Shown here one piece after another: positions 36,690 through 45,607 of a stretch of DNA of 64,000 nt. The stretch covers positions 3,534,001 through 3,598,000 of the forward strand of contig NZ_CP032819.1 of NCBI RefSeq assembly GCF_003991565.1, written 5' to 3'. Origin of the DNA: Butyricimonas faecalis. Lineage in GTDB: Bacteria; Bacteroidota; Bacteroidia; Bacteroidales; Marinifilaceae. The position numbers were made by a program, and so were the translations under genes. The number at the start of each line of letters is the position of its first letter. Positions within the stretch are counted from its first letter, which is position 1. The notes under the pieces are model-generated. The model saw only the letters and a program-made list of their open reading frames with translations. It made no database searches and was not told where the DNA came from.

Positions 36690-36766
36690 CGGCAAGGGGT
36701 TTTCAAGCATTCAAAAAGGGTTTTCCCGGCAATATGAAACAGTAAAAACAGGGATAAGGAGAAAGC

Positions 36767-36939
36767 GGCATTTCATTTCTTCCGGCAAAGGTAGCCCCGT
36801 GTCCCGGGAAACCCGGCAAGGCGGCCCTGCGGGCTGGTTGCCGTGAAATAATCATCCTCGCTGCGCTTGCGGTATTTTTTCACGGCAAGCCTTGCGGGAT
36901 TCCGGACCGGGGCGGAAAAGCCTTCAGGAAATAAAATAC
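36767..36939 (+). promoter_or_regulatory. Structured leader element, copy 4
   Basis: The core helix GCCGTGAAA (36840-36848) pairs with TTTCACGGC (36878-36886) around the invariant ATCATCCTCGC (36851-36861) and the GCGGTATTTT that follows. CGGCAAGG pairs with CCTTGCGGG-type sequence, and CCCCGTGTCC with GGACCGGGG. The outer arms ATTTC...GGC / GCC...GAAAT are less perfect than in other copies. It stands before the SLOG gene. Confidence 0.7.
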
Positions 36940-36986
36940 CGTTCGGTTTGAATGGATATATGTAAAAACAAAAAACAGAAGATAAC

Positions 36987-37502
36987 ATGGAAACAAGAAA
37001 CAATCAGACAGTGGCTTTCACGGGACACCGTAAGGAACGTATTCTGCAAGGGTCCGGAAACGATTCCCGGATACTTGCACAAATCAGGGAAGCTGTGACC
37101 GGAGTGGTAACAGAACTGTACGGGCAGGGATACAAGGAATACTACACCGGGATGGCCAGCGGATTTGATATGACTGCTGCGGAGGCGGTCTTGCAGGTCA
37201 GGGAGAGATACGAAGATATCAAGCTCATAGCGGCAGTACCTTTTCGGAAACAGCCCTTGTGGTTTGAAGCGGAAGACCAGCTGTTGTATGCCCGTCTGTT
37301 GGAAAGGATGGACCGGGTGGTCATGGTTTCCGAGAATTACCACAAGGGCTGCTACCTTCGCAGGGATGAATACATGGTGCGTAAAGCGGATACAGTCATA
37401 GCCTATTGGGATCTTGTACCGAAAGGGGGAACATTCTACACGGTGAACAAGGCGTTGGAAAGCGGAAAGTCGGTCATCAATCTTTATGAAAGGATGAAAT
37501 AG
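36987..37502 (+). CDS. SLOG-family (DUF1273/YpsA-like) nucleotide-binding protein
   Basis: A 171-residue Rossmann-type protein. TVAFTGHRKERI at the N-terminus, YYTGMASGFDMTAAEAVLQVR, LIAAVPFRKQPLWF, and YMVRKADTVIAYWDL, with KGGTFYTVNKALESGKSVINLY at the end, are the ordered motifs of the SLOG superfamily. Members of this fold bind nucleotide-derived ligands and are enriched near defence and signalling genes. It is the single gene behind structured element copy 4 and ends at a strong terminator. Confidence 0.85.
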   Translation: METRNNQTVAFTGHRKERILQGSGNDSRILAQIREAVTGVVTELYGQGYKEYYTGMASGFDMTAAEAVLQVRERYEDIKLIAAVPFRKQPLWFEAEDQLLYARLLERMDRVVMVSENYHKGCYLRRDEYMVRKADTVIAYWDLVPKGGTFYTVNKALESGKSVINLYERMK

Positions 37503-37525
37503 CGGCTGTCTGTATTGGAATGGAA

Positions 37526-37570
37526 AAGCGAAGTGTGAAAGCCGGTCGGCCTTCACACTTCGCTTCTTTT
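37526..37570. terminator. Bidirectional terminator
   Basis: AAGCGAAGTGTGAA (37526-37539) pairs perfectly with TTCACACTTCGCTT (37552-37565), followed by CTTTT. It separates the SLOG gene from the convergent small gene at 37,585. Confidence 0.88.
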
Positions 37571-37584
37571 CATATATACATTAC

Positions 37585-37914
37585 CTATTCCTCAGAACCG
37601 GAAGAGAGGGCACGCTGTTTCCTCCGTTCCTCCTTCTTCGCTTTCTGTTGCTTCTTCTTGACCTCCATTTCAGCCATAATCTGCTTTAAGGGCTTGACCG
37701 TTTCCGGGTTTTCACGCTTGAATCGTTTGAAATAGATACTTTCAATGAACTGCGGAAGCGGGGCTTTCCATGCCTCCTGCTTGTGGTTGTCTATCTTGCC
37801 GAGCTTGTCGGGGTTCAGACCCAGTTCACGGGCCATCTGTACCTGCTTGTCCGAAAGGCGGTGACGCTTCTGCGCCACCATCCATTTTTCCAATATCGCT
37901 TTTGTCATTGCCAT
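37585..37914 (-). CDS. Small basic protein, function unknown
   Basis: A 109-residue protein rich in Lys and Arg (C-terminus KKKQQKAKKEERRKQRAL). The first half, VAQKRHRLSDKQVQMARELGLNPDKLGKI, looks helical. It has its own promoter with the -7 box TATCTTTG read from the right side. Similar small proteins are seen in Bacteroidales genomes, without a known function. The composite transposon begins 75 bases upstream of its start. Confidence 0.65.
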   Translation of the reverse strand: MAMTKAILEKWMVAQKRHRLSDKQVQMARELGLNPDKLGKIDNHKQEAWKAPLPQFIESIYFKRFKRENPETVKPLKQIMAEMEVKKKQQKAKKEERRKQRALSSGSEE

Positions 37915-37988
37915 CGTTCATTTTTTTTGCAAAGATAGAATTTTTGCATTGATTTCTCTTAAATACTTGTTTGTCAGCATTATCTTAT

Positions 37989-37995
37989 AGTCCAT
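37989..37995. repeat. Target-site duplication, left (AGTCCAT)
   Basis: AGTCCAT directly precedes the left inverted repeat of IS982 copy A. The same seven bases follow the right end of IS982 copy B at 46,636-46,642. Confidence 0.8.
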
Positions 37996-38011
37996 ACCTG
38001 TTGGCGGAATT

Positions 38012-39009
38012 AAATTATAGGTATAGGCGTTTAGTGCGCACTAACTTTATGGATTTTGCCTACTTTTGCAGGCATGGAACAACGCGATAAATTCAAAGGA
38101 GTGGAATCAATCAAATTTTATAGTCGTTTTACCGATGATGCCTCATGCCTTGAGTACTTGTCCTCGATAAAGTGGGCAGACGGCTTCAAATGCAAGAAAT
38201 GCGGTCATACCAATTATTGCAATGACAGATATCCCTATTCTCGCCGTTGTACACGCTGTAAGTATGACGAGAGCGTTACCAGCGGAAGCATGTTCGACAA
38301 GATAAAATTCCCGCTTGTCTACGCTTTCCACATAGCCTTCAAAATATCGACAAAGAAGAAAGGGATGTCCTCTTTGGAACTGGCGGAAGAATATTGTATG
38401 CGTCAGAAAACCGTATGGGAATTCAAGCGTAAGATACAGAAAGCCATGCGGAGCAGCGGTAATTATCCTCTTAAAGGAGAGGTACATGTCGATGAGTTTT
38501 ATATCGGAGGAGAAGAGGAAGGAATCATTGGACGAAGCACGGAAGGCAAAAAGAAGCTTGTGATAGTCGCGTTGGAGATTGTCCGAGACGGCGTGGGACG
38601 TGCGTATGCCCAAGTGATAGATGATGCTTCGGCAAGTTCTTTTCGTCCGTTCTTCGACAGATACATATCAAAGGACGCAAAAGTCATAACCGATGAATGG
38701 TCAGGCTACCTGCCGTTAAAGAAAGATTATCCAAAATTGGAGCAACGCCCTTCGGATAAGGGCAAAGGGCATCCACAGATTCATATTCACATCATGAACA
38801 TAAAGGGATGGTTGCGTGGAATACACCACCATTGCTCCAAAGAGCATCTTCAAGGATACCTTGACGAGTATCATTTCAGGTTCAACCGCCGTAATAATAT
38901 GGACACAATCTTCGATATGCTACTTCGTCGAATGATTTGTCAAAAGAAAACTGACTGATAATCAGCTGTGAATGTAGTGCGCTCTAAACGCCTATACCTA
39001 TAAATTATA
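38012..39009 (+). mobile_element. IS1595-type element nested in IS982 copy A
   Basis: The ends GGTATAGGCGTTTAGTGCGC (left, from 38,020) and GGTATAGGCGTTTAGAGCGC (right, reverse) differ at one base; the right end carries three extra bases. The 8-bp repeat AAATTATA at 38,012-38,019 and 39,002-39,009 is the target duplication. Removing the element restores an IS982 end that aligns with copy B. Confidence 0.82.
38074..38958 (+). CDS. IS1595-family (ISXO2-like) transposase
   Basis: A 294-residue transposase starting MEQRDKFKGVESIKFYSRF at the ATG at 38,074. A zinc ribbon (CKKCGHTNYCNDRYPYSRRCTRC, split here at CKKC and CTRC) is followed by an ISXO2-like DDE domain: VDEFYIGGEEEG carries the first Asp, VITDEWSGY the second, and the third acidic/polar position lies near the end (LDEYHFRFNRR). 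It appears intact. Confidence 0.9.
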   Translation: MEQRDKFKGVESIKFYSRFTDDASCLEYLSSIKWADGFKCKKCGHTNYCNDRYPYSRRCTRCKYDESVTSGSMFDKIKFPLVYAFHIAFKISTKKKGMSSLELAEEYCMRQKTVWEFKRKIQKAMRSSGNYPLKGEVHVDEFYIGGEEEGIIGRSTEGKKKLVIVALEIVRDGVGRAYAQVIDDASASSFRPFFDRYISKDAKVITDEWSGYLPLKKDYPKLEQRPSDKGKGHPQIHIHIMNIKGWLRGIHHHCSKEHLQGYLDEYHFRFNRRNNMDTIFDMLLRRMICQKKTD

Positions 39010-39092
39010 AAAGATTTATGTTTAAAAAGTTGTGCATATTGTTGATATTTAGTAAATTAAAGGTGACTAAACTTTTAATAGACAAATATCGT

Positions 39093-39992
39093 ATGCACAA
39101 CTTATATGCAATATTCGCAAAATTACTGAACATATGCAAGCAAATTGCCGGCAATTTAGTCAATGAATCCGGGAATGTACCAAGACGAGGAGTCGTCCCT
39201 AAATTCTCAGACCTTGAAGTAGTGGCTTTGAACATGGCATCAGAGGCTGTTGGTATTGACAGTGAGTCGCTGTTGTTTGCAAAGCTACAGGAATATAGGG
39301 TTGAAATACCCAACCTTATTTCCCGCCGACAATACAATGACAGGCGTAAAATAACTTCCTCCCTATGTAATGCAATCCGAGAAAGAATGGTTTCTAAAAT
39401 GGATGGTGGTGAAGACTATTTCTGTATTGATTCGAAACCGATAGAAGTATGTCGTATTGCCCGTTCCAAACGTTGCAGTATGGGAAAGAAGGATTTTAGA
39501 AAAGCACCTGGGGTAGGATACTGCGCATCACAAAGCATGTATTATTATGGGTATAAACTCCATGCAGTCTGCTGGTTAAGTGGTATCATCCATTCCTTTG
39601 ACCTCACTAAGGCAAGTGTGCATGACATTCATTACCTGAAGGATGTGAAAGTGGATTATAGTAATTGTACAGTCATAGGGGACAGAGGATATATAAGTGC
39701 CCAAGTGCAATTGGATTTGTTTGAAACTGCCAATATCAGATTGGAGGTACCATACAGATGTAATCAAAAAGAATGGAAGCCAACATTCCCAGCTTTTGCC
39801 AAAGCGAGAAAAAGAATTGAAACCCTATTCTCGCAATTGTGTGACCAGTTTATGATTATAAGGAATTATGCGAAAGATACAGATGGATTGTTTGCCCGGA
39901 TTATTGGGAAGATTAGCGCACTTACAATCCTTCAATATATTAACTACAAAAATGAAAAGCCTATTGGCAGAGTTAAATATGCGCTATTTTAA
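39093..39992 (+). CDS. IS982-family transposase, copy A
   Basis: A 299-residue transposase from the ATG at 39,093 (MHNLYAIFAKLLNICK); a longer reading to 39,018 is possible but the shorter one agrees with the second copy. Motifs seen are IDSKPIEVCRIAR (first Asp), VIGDRGYIS (second Asp) and RKRIETLFSQL (Glu), the DDE triad of IS982. The gene looks intact even though the element's left end is interrupted. Confidence 0.9.
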   Translation: MHNLYAIFAKLLNICKQIAGNLVNESGNVPRRGVVPKFSDLEVVALNMASEAVGIDSESLLFAKLQEYRVEIPNLISRRQYNDRRKITSSLCNAIRERMVSKMDGGEDYFCIDSKPIEVCRIARSKRCSMGKKDFRKAPGVGYCASQSMYYYGYKLHAVCWLSGIIHSFDLTKASVHDIHYLKDVKVDYSNCTVIGDRGYISAQVQLDLFETANIRLEVPYRCNQKEWKPTFPAFAKARKRIETLFSQLCDQFMIIRNYAKDTDGLFARIIGKISALTILQYINYKNEKPIGRVKYALF

Positions 39993-40019
39993 TTCCGCCA
40001 ACAGGTCATGCTAATAAAA

Positions 40020-40424
40020 CTATATAAAGTTTTCGTTGTCGGCACAGAATGTAGCCGTGCATACCACCTTGCCTGTTCCTACGTTCGTAACCTGGAAGGT
40101 GTAATCCCCTTGCCAGGCCTCGCTTTTGAGCGAATCGAATGCTTTCCGGCAAGCCTCGTAAACCTGTTTGTCACATTCTTCTATCGTACCTTTCTTGGTG
40201 AAGAGCTTGCCGGTGATACCGAGGGCTGACTGGAAGGCGTTCTCTATTTTCCCCATCTCTTCGAGAAAGTCGGGGTGTGAGGCCGACATGCTGGAGAAGC
40301 CGTAGGTGTAAGTCACTTCCGTCACAGGATCGTCATCATCGCTGCAAGCGGTGAAGGTGAAAGTAAGGATGGCGACAGCCATCATCGTCAGCAGTGCTGA
40401 CATTTTTTTGATTGAACTTTTCAT
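40020..40424 (-). CDS. Small lipoprotein, function unknown
   Basis: A 134-residue protein with a signal sequence and lipobox (AILTFTFTAC, then SDDDD). The mature part is helical, EMGKIENAFQSALGI and EACRKAFDSLKS. The leader resembles that of the zinc-ribbon protein at 45,033. Its stop codon is only 15 bases from the end of IS982 copy A, and an IS4-like element separates it from the surface-protein operon, so it may once have been the last gene of that operon. Confidence 0.72.
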   Translation of the reverse strand: MKSSIKKMSALLTMMAVAILTFTFTACSDDDDPVTEVTYTYGFSSMSASHPDFLEEMGKIENAFQSALGITGKLFTKKGTIEECDKQVYEACRKAFDSLKSEAWQGDYTFQVTNVGTGKVVCTATFCADNENFI

Positions 40425-40675
40425 TTTGATTTATTGTTTTTGAAATTTACAATACTTCGGTAAATTTTTACCGAAAAATTAAAAGTTAAACAATAGAACC
40501 GGCAAAAGCTGGTTCGAAAACACTAAAGAGGTCATTGAAATGTTGTCAAAAACGAATGGTTAAGCATGAAGAAATGTACTGAAAAAAGAGTGCTAACCTG
40601 CTGATAATAAAGGTGGAAAGTATTGCATAATTCGTTGATTTTTAGTAAATTAGAAGTCTCCCAACTCTTCTGATT

Positions 40676-41889
40676 ATGACTAAAGAAACACTCCTTATGC
40701 AATACCAATCCGAGTGCCTATCGGCTCTCAAATCAGTCGTGAATATACACAAACCTTTTGAAAAAACGTTCATGGATGCAATGAAATTATTCATGGCCAT
40801 CCCTGATCGTATAAACTTCCTCCAATTGGGTAGGTATGGACGTTTTTCGGAACAGACCTACCGTAACCTTTTTGAGCATGAAACTTTCGACTGGTTTGCG
40901 TTCAACGGCTCTATCATCAGCAAGCATCTCACAGGTAAAAGAAAAGCCATCGCCATCGATCCTTCCTATATCTCCAAATCAGGCAAGAAGACACCTTGGA
41001 TAGGTTACTTCTGGTCTGGTTGTGCAGGAGAGTACAAGCGTGGATTGGAAATCATGGGCATCGGTGTCATAGACATCGACAACCATGAATGCATGACTTT
41101 AGGTTCCATTCAGACACCGGATTGTAAAACCTTGGATAATATGGACAAGAACCTCGTTGACTGGTACAGCAGCTATCTTATCAGTAGAAAAGACAAGATA
41201 CAGAGCATATCAAGAACGGTGGTTGCAGACGCATTCTTTTCCAAGGAAACATTCATAACGCCTATGTGTGAGAACGATTTCCATGTCATCAGCCGCTTTC
41301 GGAATGACGTAATCCTGTACTATCCGACATTGGAACAGAAAACAGGAAAACGTGGCCATCCAAAGTGGTTTGACGGAAGAATCGACTTTGCCAATCTGGA
41401 TCTGACCCGGTGCAAGGAATACGAGGTGAACAAAGGAAAGCTATACGGATTGAGGGTATATGCAAAAGCTCTCAAAAGGTATGTTTCCTTAGCCATCTGG
41501 TATCCGATGGACGGGAGGACAGACAAGTGGCAGCTTTACTTCTCTACAGACGATTCGATGGATGGACGGGAGGTTCTGGATTATTACAGAACCAGGTTCC
41601 AATTGGAATTTTGAGAGATGGTAAGCAACATGCAGGAATCACCAACTGTCAGTCAACCGACTTCAGAAAGTTGGATTTTCACTTCAATGCATCGCTTGCT
41701 GCTGTCAACTTGGCCAAAGCGGCATGTAAGAGGCTCGGAATAACCTATTCCATATCCTCCTGCAAGTCTTTTATACACAATGCTTATATGCTTGAACGAT
41801 TTATTTGCGTGTTCGGGATTAACCCAGACATGCAAGTTATTGACAAACTTTTCAAAGAACTCATTTTATTTACTGCCAGAGCCGCTTAG
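40676..41889 (+). pseudogene. IS4-like DDE transposase, frameshifted
   Basis: The first frame encodes 312 residues with DDE motifs (AIAIDPSYISKSGKKT, VVADAFFSKETF) and stops after YRTRFQLEF at 41,614. The protein continues in another frame from about 41,610 (RDGKQHAGITNCQSTDFRKLDF onward) to 41,889. Loss of 1 or 4 bases near 41,605-41,612 explains the break. The catalytic Glu region (RTRFQLEF...RDGKQ) is where it is cut, so activity is unlikely unless a programmed shift restores it. The ends of the element were not found. Confidence 0.82.
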
Positions 41890-41902
41890 GCGTGGCTATT
41901 TT

Positions 41903-44031
41903 TTAACGAACTATTGAATTTATAAATTCTGACATATTGGCTGAATAAAGATTGCCATAGTTTTCAGCATTATACACCATAACATGGCTTCCGACAGTAT
42001 TGATGAACAGCCGGTAATAGAGGTCGCGCATAGCCACCTCCTTGTTATCGGTTATTTGTTCGATAAAGGTGGAGGTGAAACGGTTGCTCATCCACACTTT
42101 CATCTCTGAATTGAAGACATCAGCCTTGGATGTTTCGTCGCCGTTGGCCGCAGTGACGAACAGCATCCCGGGGATGCCCTCGCACTGCTTCATCACACCG
42201 CCCGAAAAACAAGCCTCCACCATCATGAGAAGTTTACGGTAACGCCTTTTGCGGTTCATATCCTCAAAAACAGAAGACAGTTTATCGCCTGTCATGGCGT
42301 AAGCTTCCTCATCCCAACACATGGCCCCCGGCACACCGTGTCCGCTCCAGAAAACGAACAGGTTGTCGTTCTCAGTAGATTCGATTACCGTGGGCAGTTT
42401 TTCGCTTTTTTCGCCACTGAGAATGGCAAGTATATCTTTTGTATTCAACGATGACATACGATAATCAATCTCTACATTTTCGTATACATTGTTTCCCCCG
42501 ATAGTCACCTGTATGACTCCCTTGTTGGGATTTGATATATTATCGGCTATGTCATCCTCGACAATGAGAATGATACGGTCGTCGGTATATCCGGCTTGTC
42601 TGAGCTGCTGATAGATAGCGAGCACATCTGCCTGATGGCGGTAATTGGTCCATTCCTTGGAGGAAGCGACAAGGAGTGCCCAGTTGCCGGTATGTGCAGG
42701 GTAATTGAATTCTCCTGAATTGTCGAAATCCTGCATCCGGGAGGCTTTCCAGTTCCAACCGGCAAGTGTCGCATCGTGCGGTTCCCCCCGTCGCTGGTGT
42801 TATAGTCAAGGATGATGTACTGTCCGTTGTAAACCTTGAAATTATAGTAAGTGGTGGCAAGTACATTGGTAAACACCTTGGCATCGAACCTTAAATGTCC
42901 TGACGCTCCACGGACATAGGGCGACTTTCCGGCAGCGAGCGCATCCACCACAAGCCCCATATCCTCACCTGTCCAGCTGCCCATGTTCAAGCCTTCACCC
43001 GAAACAACGGCCCTTAATGATTTCTGTAACGACAACTCCGGTCTGAACTGCTGGTACCATGCGGCATAGCCGATGAGCATAGCGGCATCGTAGAGCTGAG
43101 ATTCTCCAAGAGTAGGCGTAGCATTGAAAAAGGTCCTGTAACTTACGTCAAACCCCGACTCAGGGTCGGCACCAAATGCGACTCCCTCTATGCCTTCGGC
43201 GGCATCACCGTGAATCTTGAGTACATCCGCACCGTAGGCGGTATCCGAAAACAACATCCGCGGTACACTGCGCCCGTTCAGACTTTGTGCTTTATGCGCT
43301 TCAAGCATCGGCTTCATCTCTTCTATTTCAGAGGGGATACATATCACATACTCTGCACCTGACTGCATGGCTTGGCGAGACACATCAGCTATATTGTCAG
43401 AGGTGTAAGCATAGCATCCCATGTTTTCCAAGCCCAGTTCGCGTGCTTGAAATGCGAACCAGTCAATGAACGTTTGTCCGTAACCGTCGTTCTCCTTGAC
43501 CAAAAGTGCCACACTTTTACCCTCATAGTTAATCACCTTGGAGAGAAGCACCTCACATTGCGTAATGTCGGTCTCGGTCATCGCCCAAAGATAGCCTGTC
43601 GATGCGTATGCACGAACCAGTTGTTCGGCGGTGGCGAGAGTGAAGAATGTTTTGCCCACAATAGTCAGTTCCGCCGCGAGGATTGCCGCATTGGAAGAAT
43701 ACAGCCCGCCGATTACGGCATACACCTCGTCGTTGAATGCCAGCGACCGGGCAAGTTCCCGCACATCGGTCTTTGCCTCATCGTAGTATTCAAACTTTAA
43801 CCTTATACCCGCTTCGTGGTTCTTGAATGCACGCTCAAAGTTGGTTGTAAACATTCCCAATGTCCTTTTCCAATGCACATCAAGCCCTTTCTCCATGGGA
43901 AGCACCACGGCAACAACCTTCTCTGTCCACTGCTTGTTGTCAGGAGACAGGGAAGGCTCATCGTCCGAACAGCTCCACAGACCAATCAGGCAGAGGAGCG
44001 GTGCAATAAGTTTAATAACCACTTGTTTCAT
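41903..44031 (-). pseudogene. Lipoprotein fusion of receptor-type binding domain and C13 (legumain-like) peptidase, frameshifted
   Basis: The N-terminal frame (start 44,031, MKQVVIKLIAPLLCLIGLWSC) is a lipoprotein with a type-I periplasmic binding domain, as in branched amino acid receptors: AVIGGLYSSNAAILAAELT, VALLVKENDGYGQTFIDWF. The C-terminal frame holds a C13 peptidase: NWALLVASSKEWTNYRHQAD, the catalytic His in FVFWSGHG and Cys in MMVEACFSGG. The two frames meet at six C (42,784-42,789, G on the coding strand). Adding one base gives a single 709-residue protein, so the break is a one-base loss, a phase-variable tract or a sequence error. It is the last gene of the 45,581-41,903 operon. 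Confidence 0.78.
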
Positions 44032-45031
44032 AATACTCTTTCTCAAAAATCATAGCCTGAGGGCGCATTCCATTGACTAAGCTGCTGAAATCATTCACGT
44101 ATCGGGGTGCGACCAGCCAGTCGGCATACCCGCTTTCAAGACCGTAAAGTTGGTTCTCCGGCATATCCCCTGTGACGACCCATTCCGTCAGATACCTGTA
44201 AATCAATTGGTCAATATGCTTAATGACCGAACCCGTAATCCGGTTGGAGAGGCTTGACTGATCGATGTCCATACCTGCAAGGTACGGTGAGACCTCAAAT
44301 TCACGGGAGTAGCGGTATATACCGGCGTTGGAGCCACCTGCCACCGGAAAGATGAAGTCGTAATCAACCGCCCAATCGCTCATTTTCCGGTAAGCGAGCG
44401 AAGCCGACACATATCCCGTCCAATCATCCGCCAGATACTCCACATCGCAGTCGCTGCCATAGCCTGCAATAAAACCGTCCTTGGCTATGTTGATGGGGCT
44501 GTCGGTATTATTGGCAAGCAGCACCAGAGGTGTCATCTCAGAACATTTTCTTGCACATACTCCTGCAAGGTATGAAGCCCCGAACATCGAAATCTGGAAG
44601 GTATGGATGTTCTCGTCCTTATACTGTTTCCGGCTTTCAAAAAGCAGAATACTTTTGTTGGGTGTCAAGTCGTGTTCTGCCAGATAAAGTTCCGCCATTG
44701 GCTCATAATCACTGCTACCTAATACAAAAAGCACGGGTATGCTGCTTTGGGGACGTTCAAGCCAGTCCGCAAAAATTTTCTCAGCCTCTTGCAGGGATTC
44801 CGGGGAGTAGATATAGATGTCTATATCTCCGTTTTCCATCTTGAATCTCTGAACACCCTCAAGTATACGGTCATTATAGCTCATGTCACCCAATCCCCCC
44901 GGAGAGAAGAGAAAAACAATCTGTGGTGCCGGAGATTCCGGCTCCAACTCATCGGTATGATTACAGGATGACAACGCTCCTGTTACCAGGAACGTTGTCA
45001 TTGCCAAGATAGCGCGGAAAGTATTGTGCAT
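44012..45031 (-). CDS. BMP-family substrate-binding lipoprotein
   Basis: A 339-residue lipoprotein starting at the ATG at 45,031 (MHNTFRAILAMTTFLVTGALSSC, lipobox LSSC). VFLFSPGGLGDMSYNDRILEG is the family hallmark of basic membrane protein/Med/PnrA-like binding proteins, followed by FGASYLAGVCARK and an aromatic ligand-side region. No ABC transporter genes are nearby, so it probably senses or holds a ligand on the cell surface rather than feeding a transporter. Its end overlaps the start of the fusion gene by 20 bases. Confidence 0.8.
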   Translation of the reverse strand: MHNTFRAILAMTTFLVTGALSSCNHTDELEPESPAPQIVFLFSPGGLGDMSYNDRILEGVQRFKMENGDIDIYIYSPESLQEAEKIFADWLERPQSSIPVLFVLGSSDYEPMAELYLAEHDLTPNKSILLFESRKQYKDENIHTFQISMFGASYLAGVCARKCSEMTPLVLLANNTDSPINIAKDGFIAGYGSDCDVEYLADDWTGYVSASLAYRKMSDWAVDYDFIFPVAGGSNAGIYRYSREFEVSPYLAGMDIDQSSLSNRITGSVIKHIDQLIYRYLTEWVVTGDMPENQLYGLESGYADWLVAPRYVNDFSSLVNGMRPQAMIFEKEYYETSGY

Positions 45032-45032
45032 A

Positions 45033-45581
45033 CTAATCAAACTTATGACCACATTCGGAGCATGTATATGGTCCGGATGCAAATGTTTTCCACTTATGAC
45101 CACAATTGGGACATTTTTCAGTCCATCTTGCCGGGAAGTATTGGTCTATAGCAAGATTATCCCCGTCCATGTATTCCTCCGGAACGATTACGACTGTCAT
45201 GTCCGGTTCTTTGAAATTCTTGAGAGCATTGAACGAAACGGTGTAAAAGATACTTTCGTCCGAACCGGGTGTGAGTGAGATTCTGCCGCAGTTGTCAGGG
45301 AGTTTGACAGTGCGTTGCTTTCCGTCCCACTGATCGAGAATGAACTTCTCACACACTCCATGGGCAGCCTCCTTTGAGTCTGCTACCAATATAAACCGGG
45401 CAGCATCATCCTTTTTCTGATAGAGATTTCCGGCATCAGCTTGGTCGACTATTATCTTGTCGATATTCTCCAACATTTTTTCTCCAAACGGTCCTTGTGG
45501 CTCATCGTCGTTGCTGTAAGCAGTGAAAGCGAGCATTGCCATCACTGAAGCAAACATGATTGTTAAAAATTTCTTTACCAT
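45033..45581 (-). CDS. Exported zinc-ribbon protein (lipobox Cys lost)
   Basis: A 182-residue protein with an N-terminal signal (MVKKFLTIMFASVMAMLAF). After it stands TAYSNDDEP where related leaders have TACSDDD, so the lipid-bearing cysteine is replaced by Tyr. The C-terminus has two CxxC pairs (CPNCGHKW and CSECGHKF), a zinc ribbon that is rare for an exported protein. It is the first gene of the operon, and its stop lies one base before the next ATG. Function unknown. Confidence 0.75.
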   Translation of the reverse strand: MVKKFLTIMFASVMAMLAFTAYSNDDEPQGPFGEKMLENIDKIIVDQADAGNLYQKKDDAARFILVADSKEAAHGVCEKFILDQWDGKQRTVKLPDNCGRISLTPGSDESIFYTVSFNALKNFKEPDMTVVIVPEEYMDGDNLAIDQYFPARWTEKCPNCGHKWKTFASGPYTCSECGHKFD

Positions 45582-45607
45582 AATAAGTTGTTTTTTAATT
45601 GCTTGTT

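Larger units (their letters stand above)
37996..40005 (+). mobile_element. IS982-family element, copy A (interrupted)
   Basis: Inverted repeats ACCTGTTGGCGGAATTAA (left) and its complement (right, ending 40,005) enclose a transposase gene. A 982-bp IS1595-type element is inserted near its left end; without it and its 8-bp duplication the IS would be 1,020 bp, close to the 1,028 bp of copy B. Confidence 0.85.
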
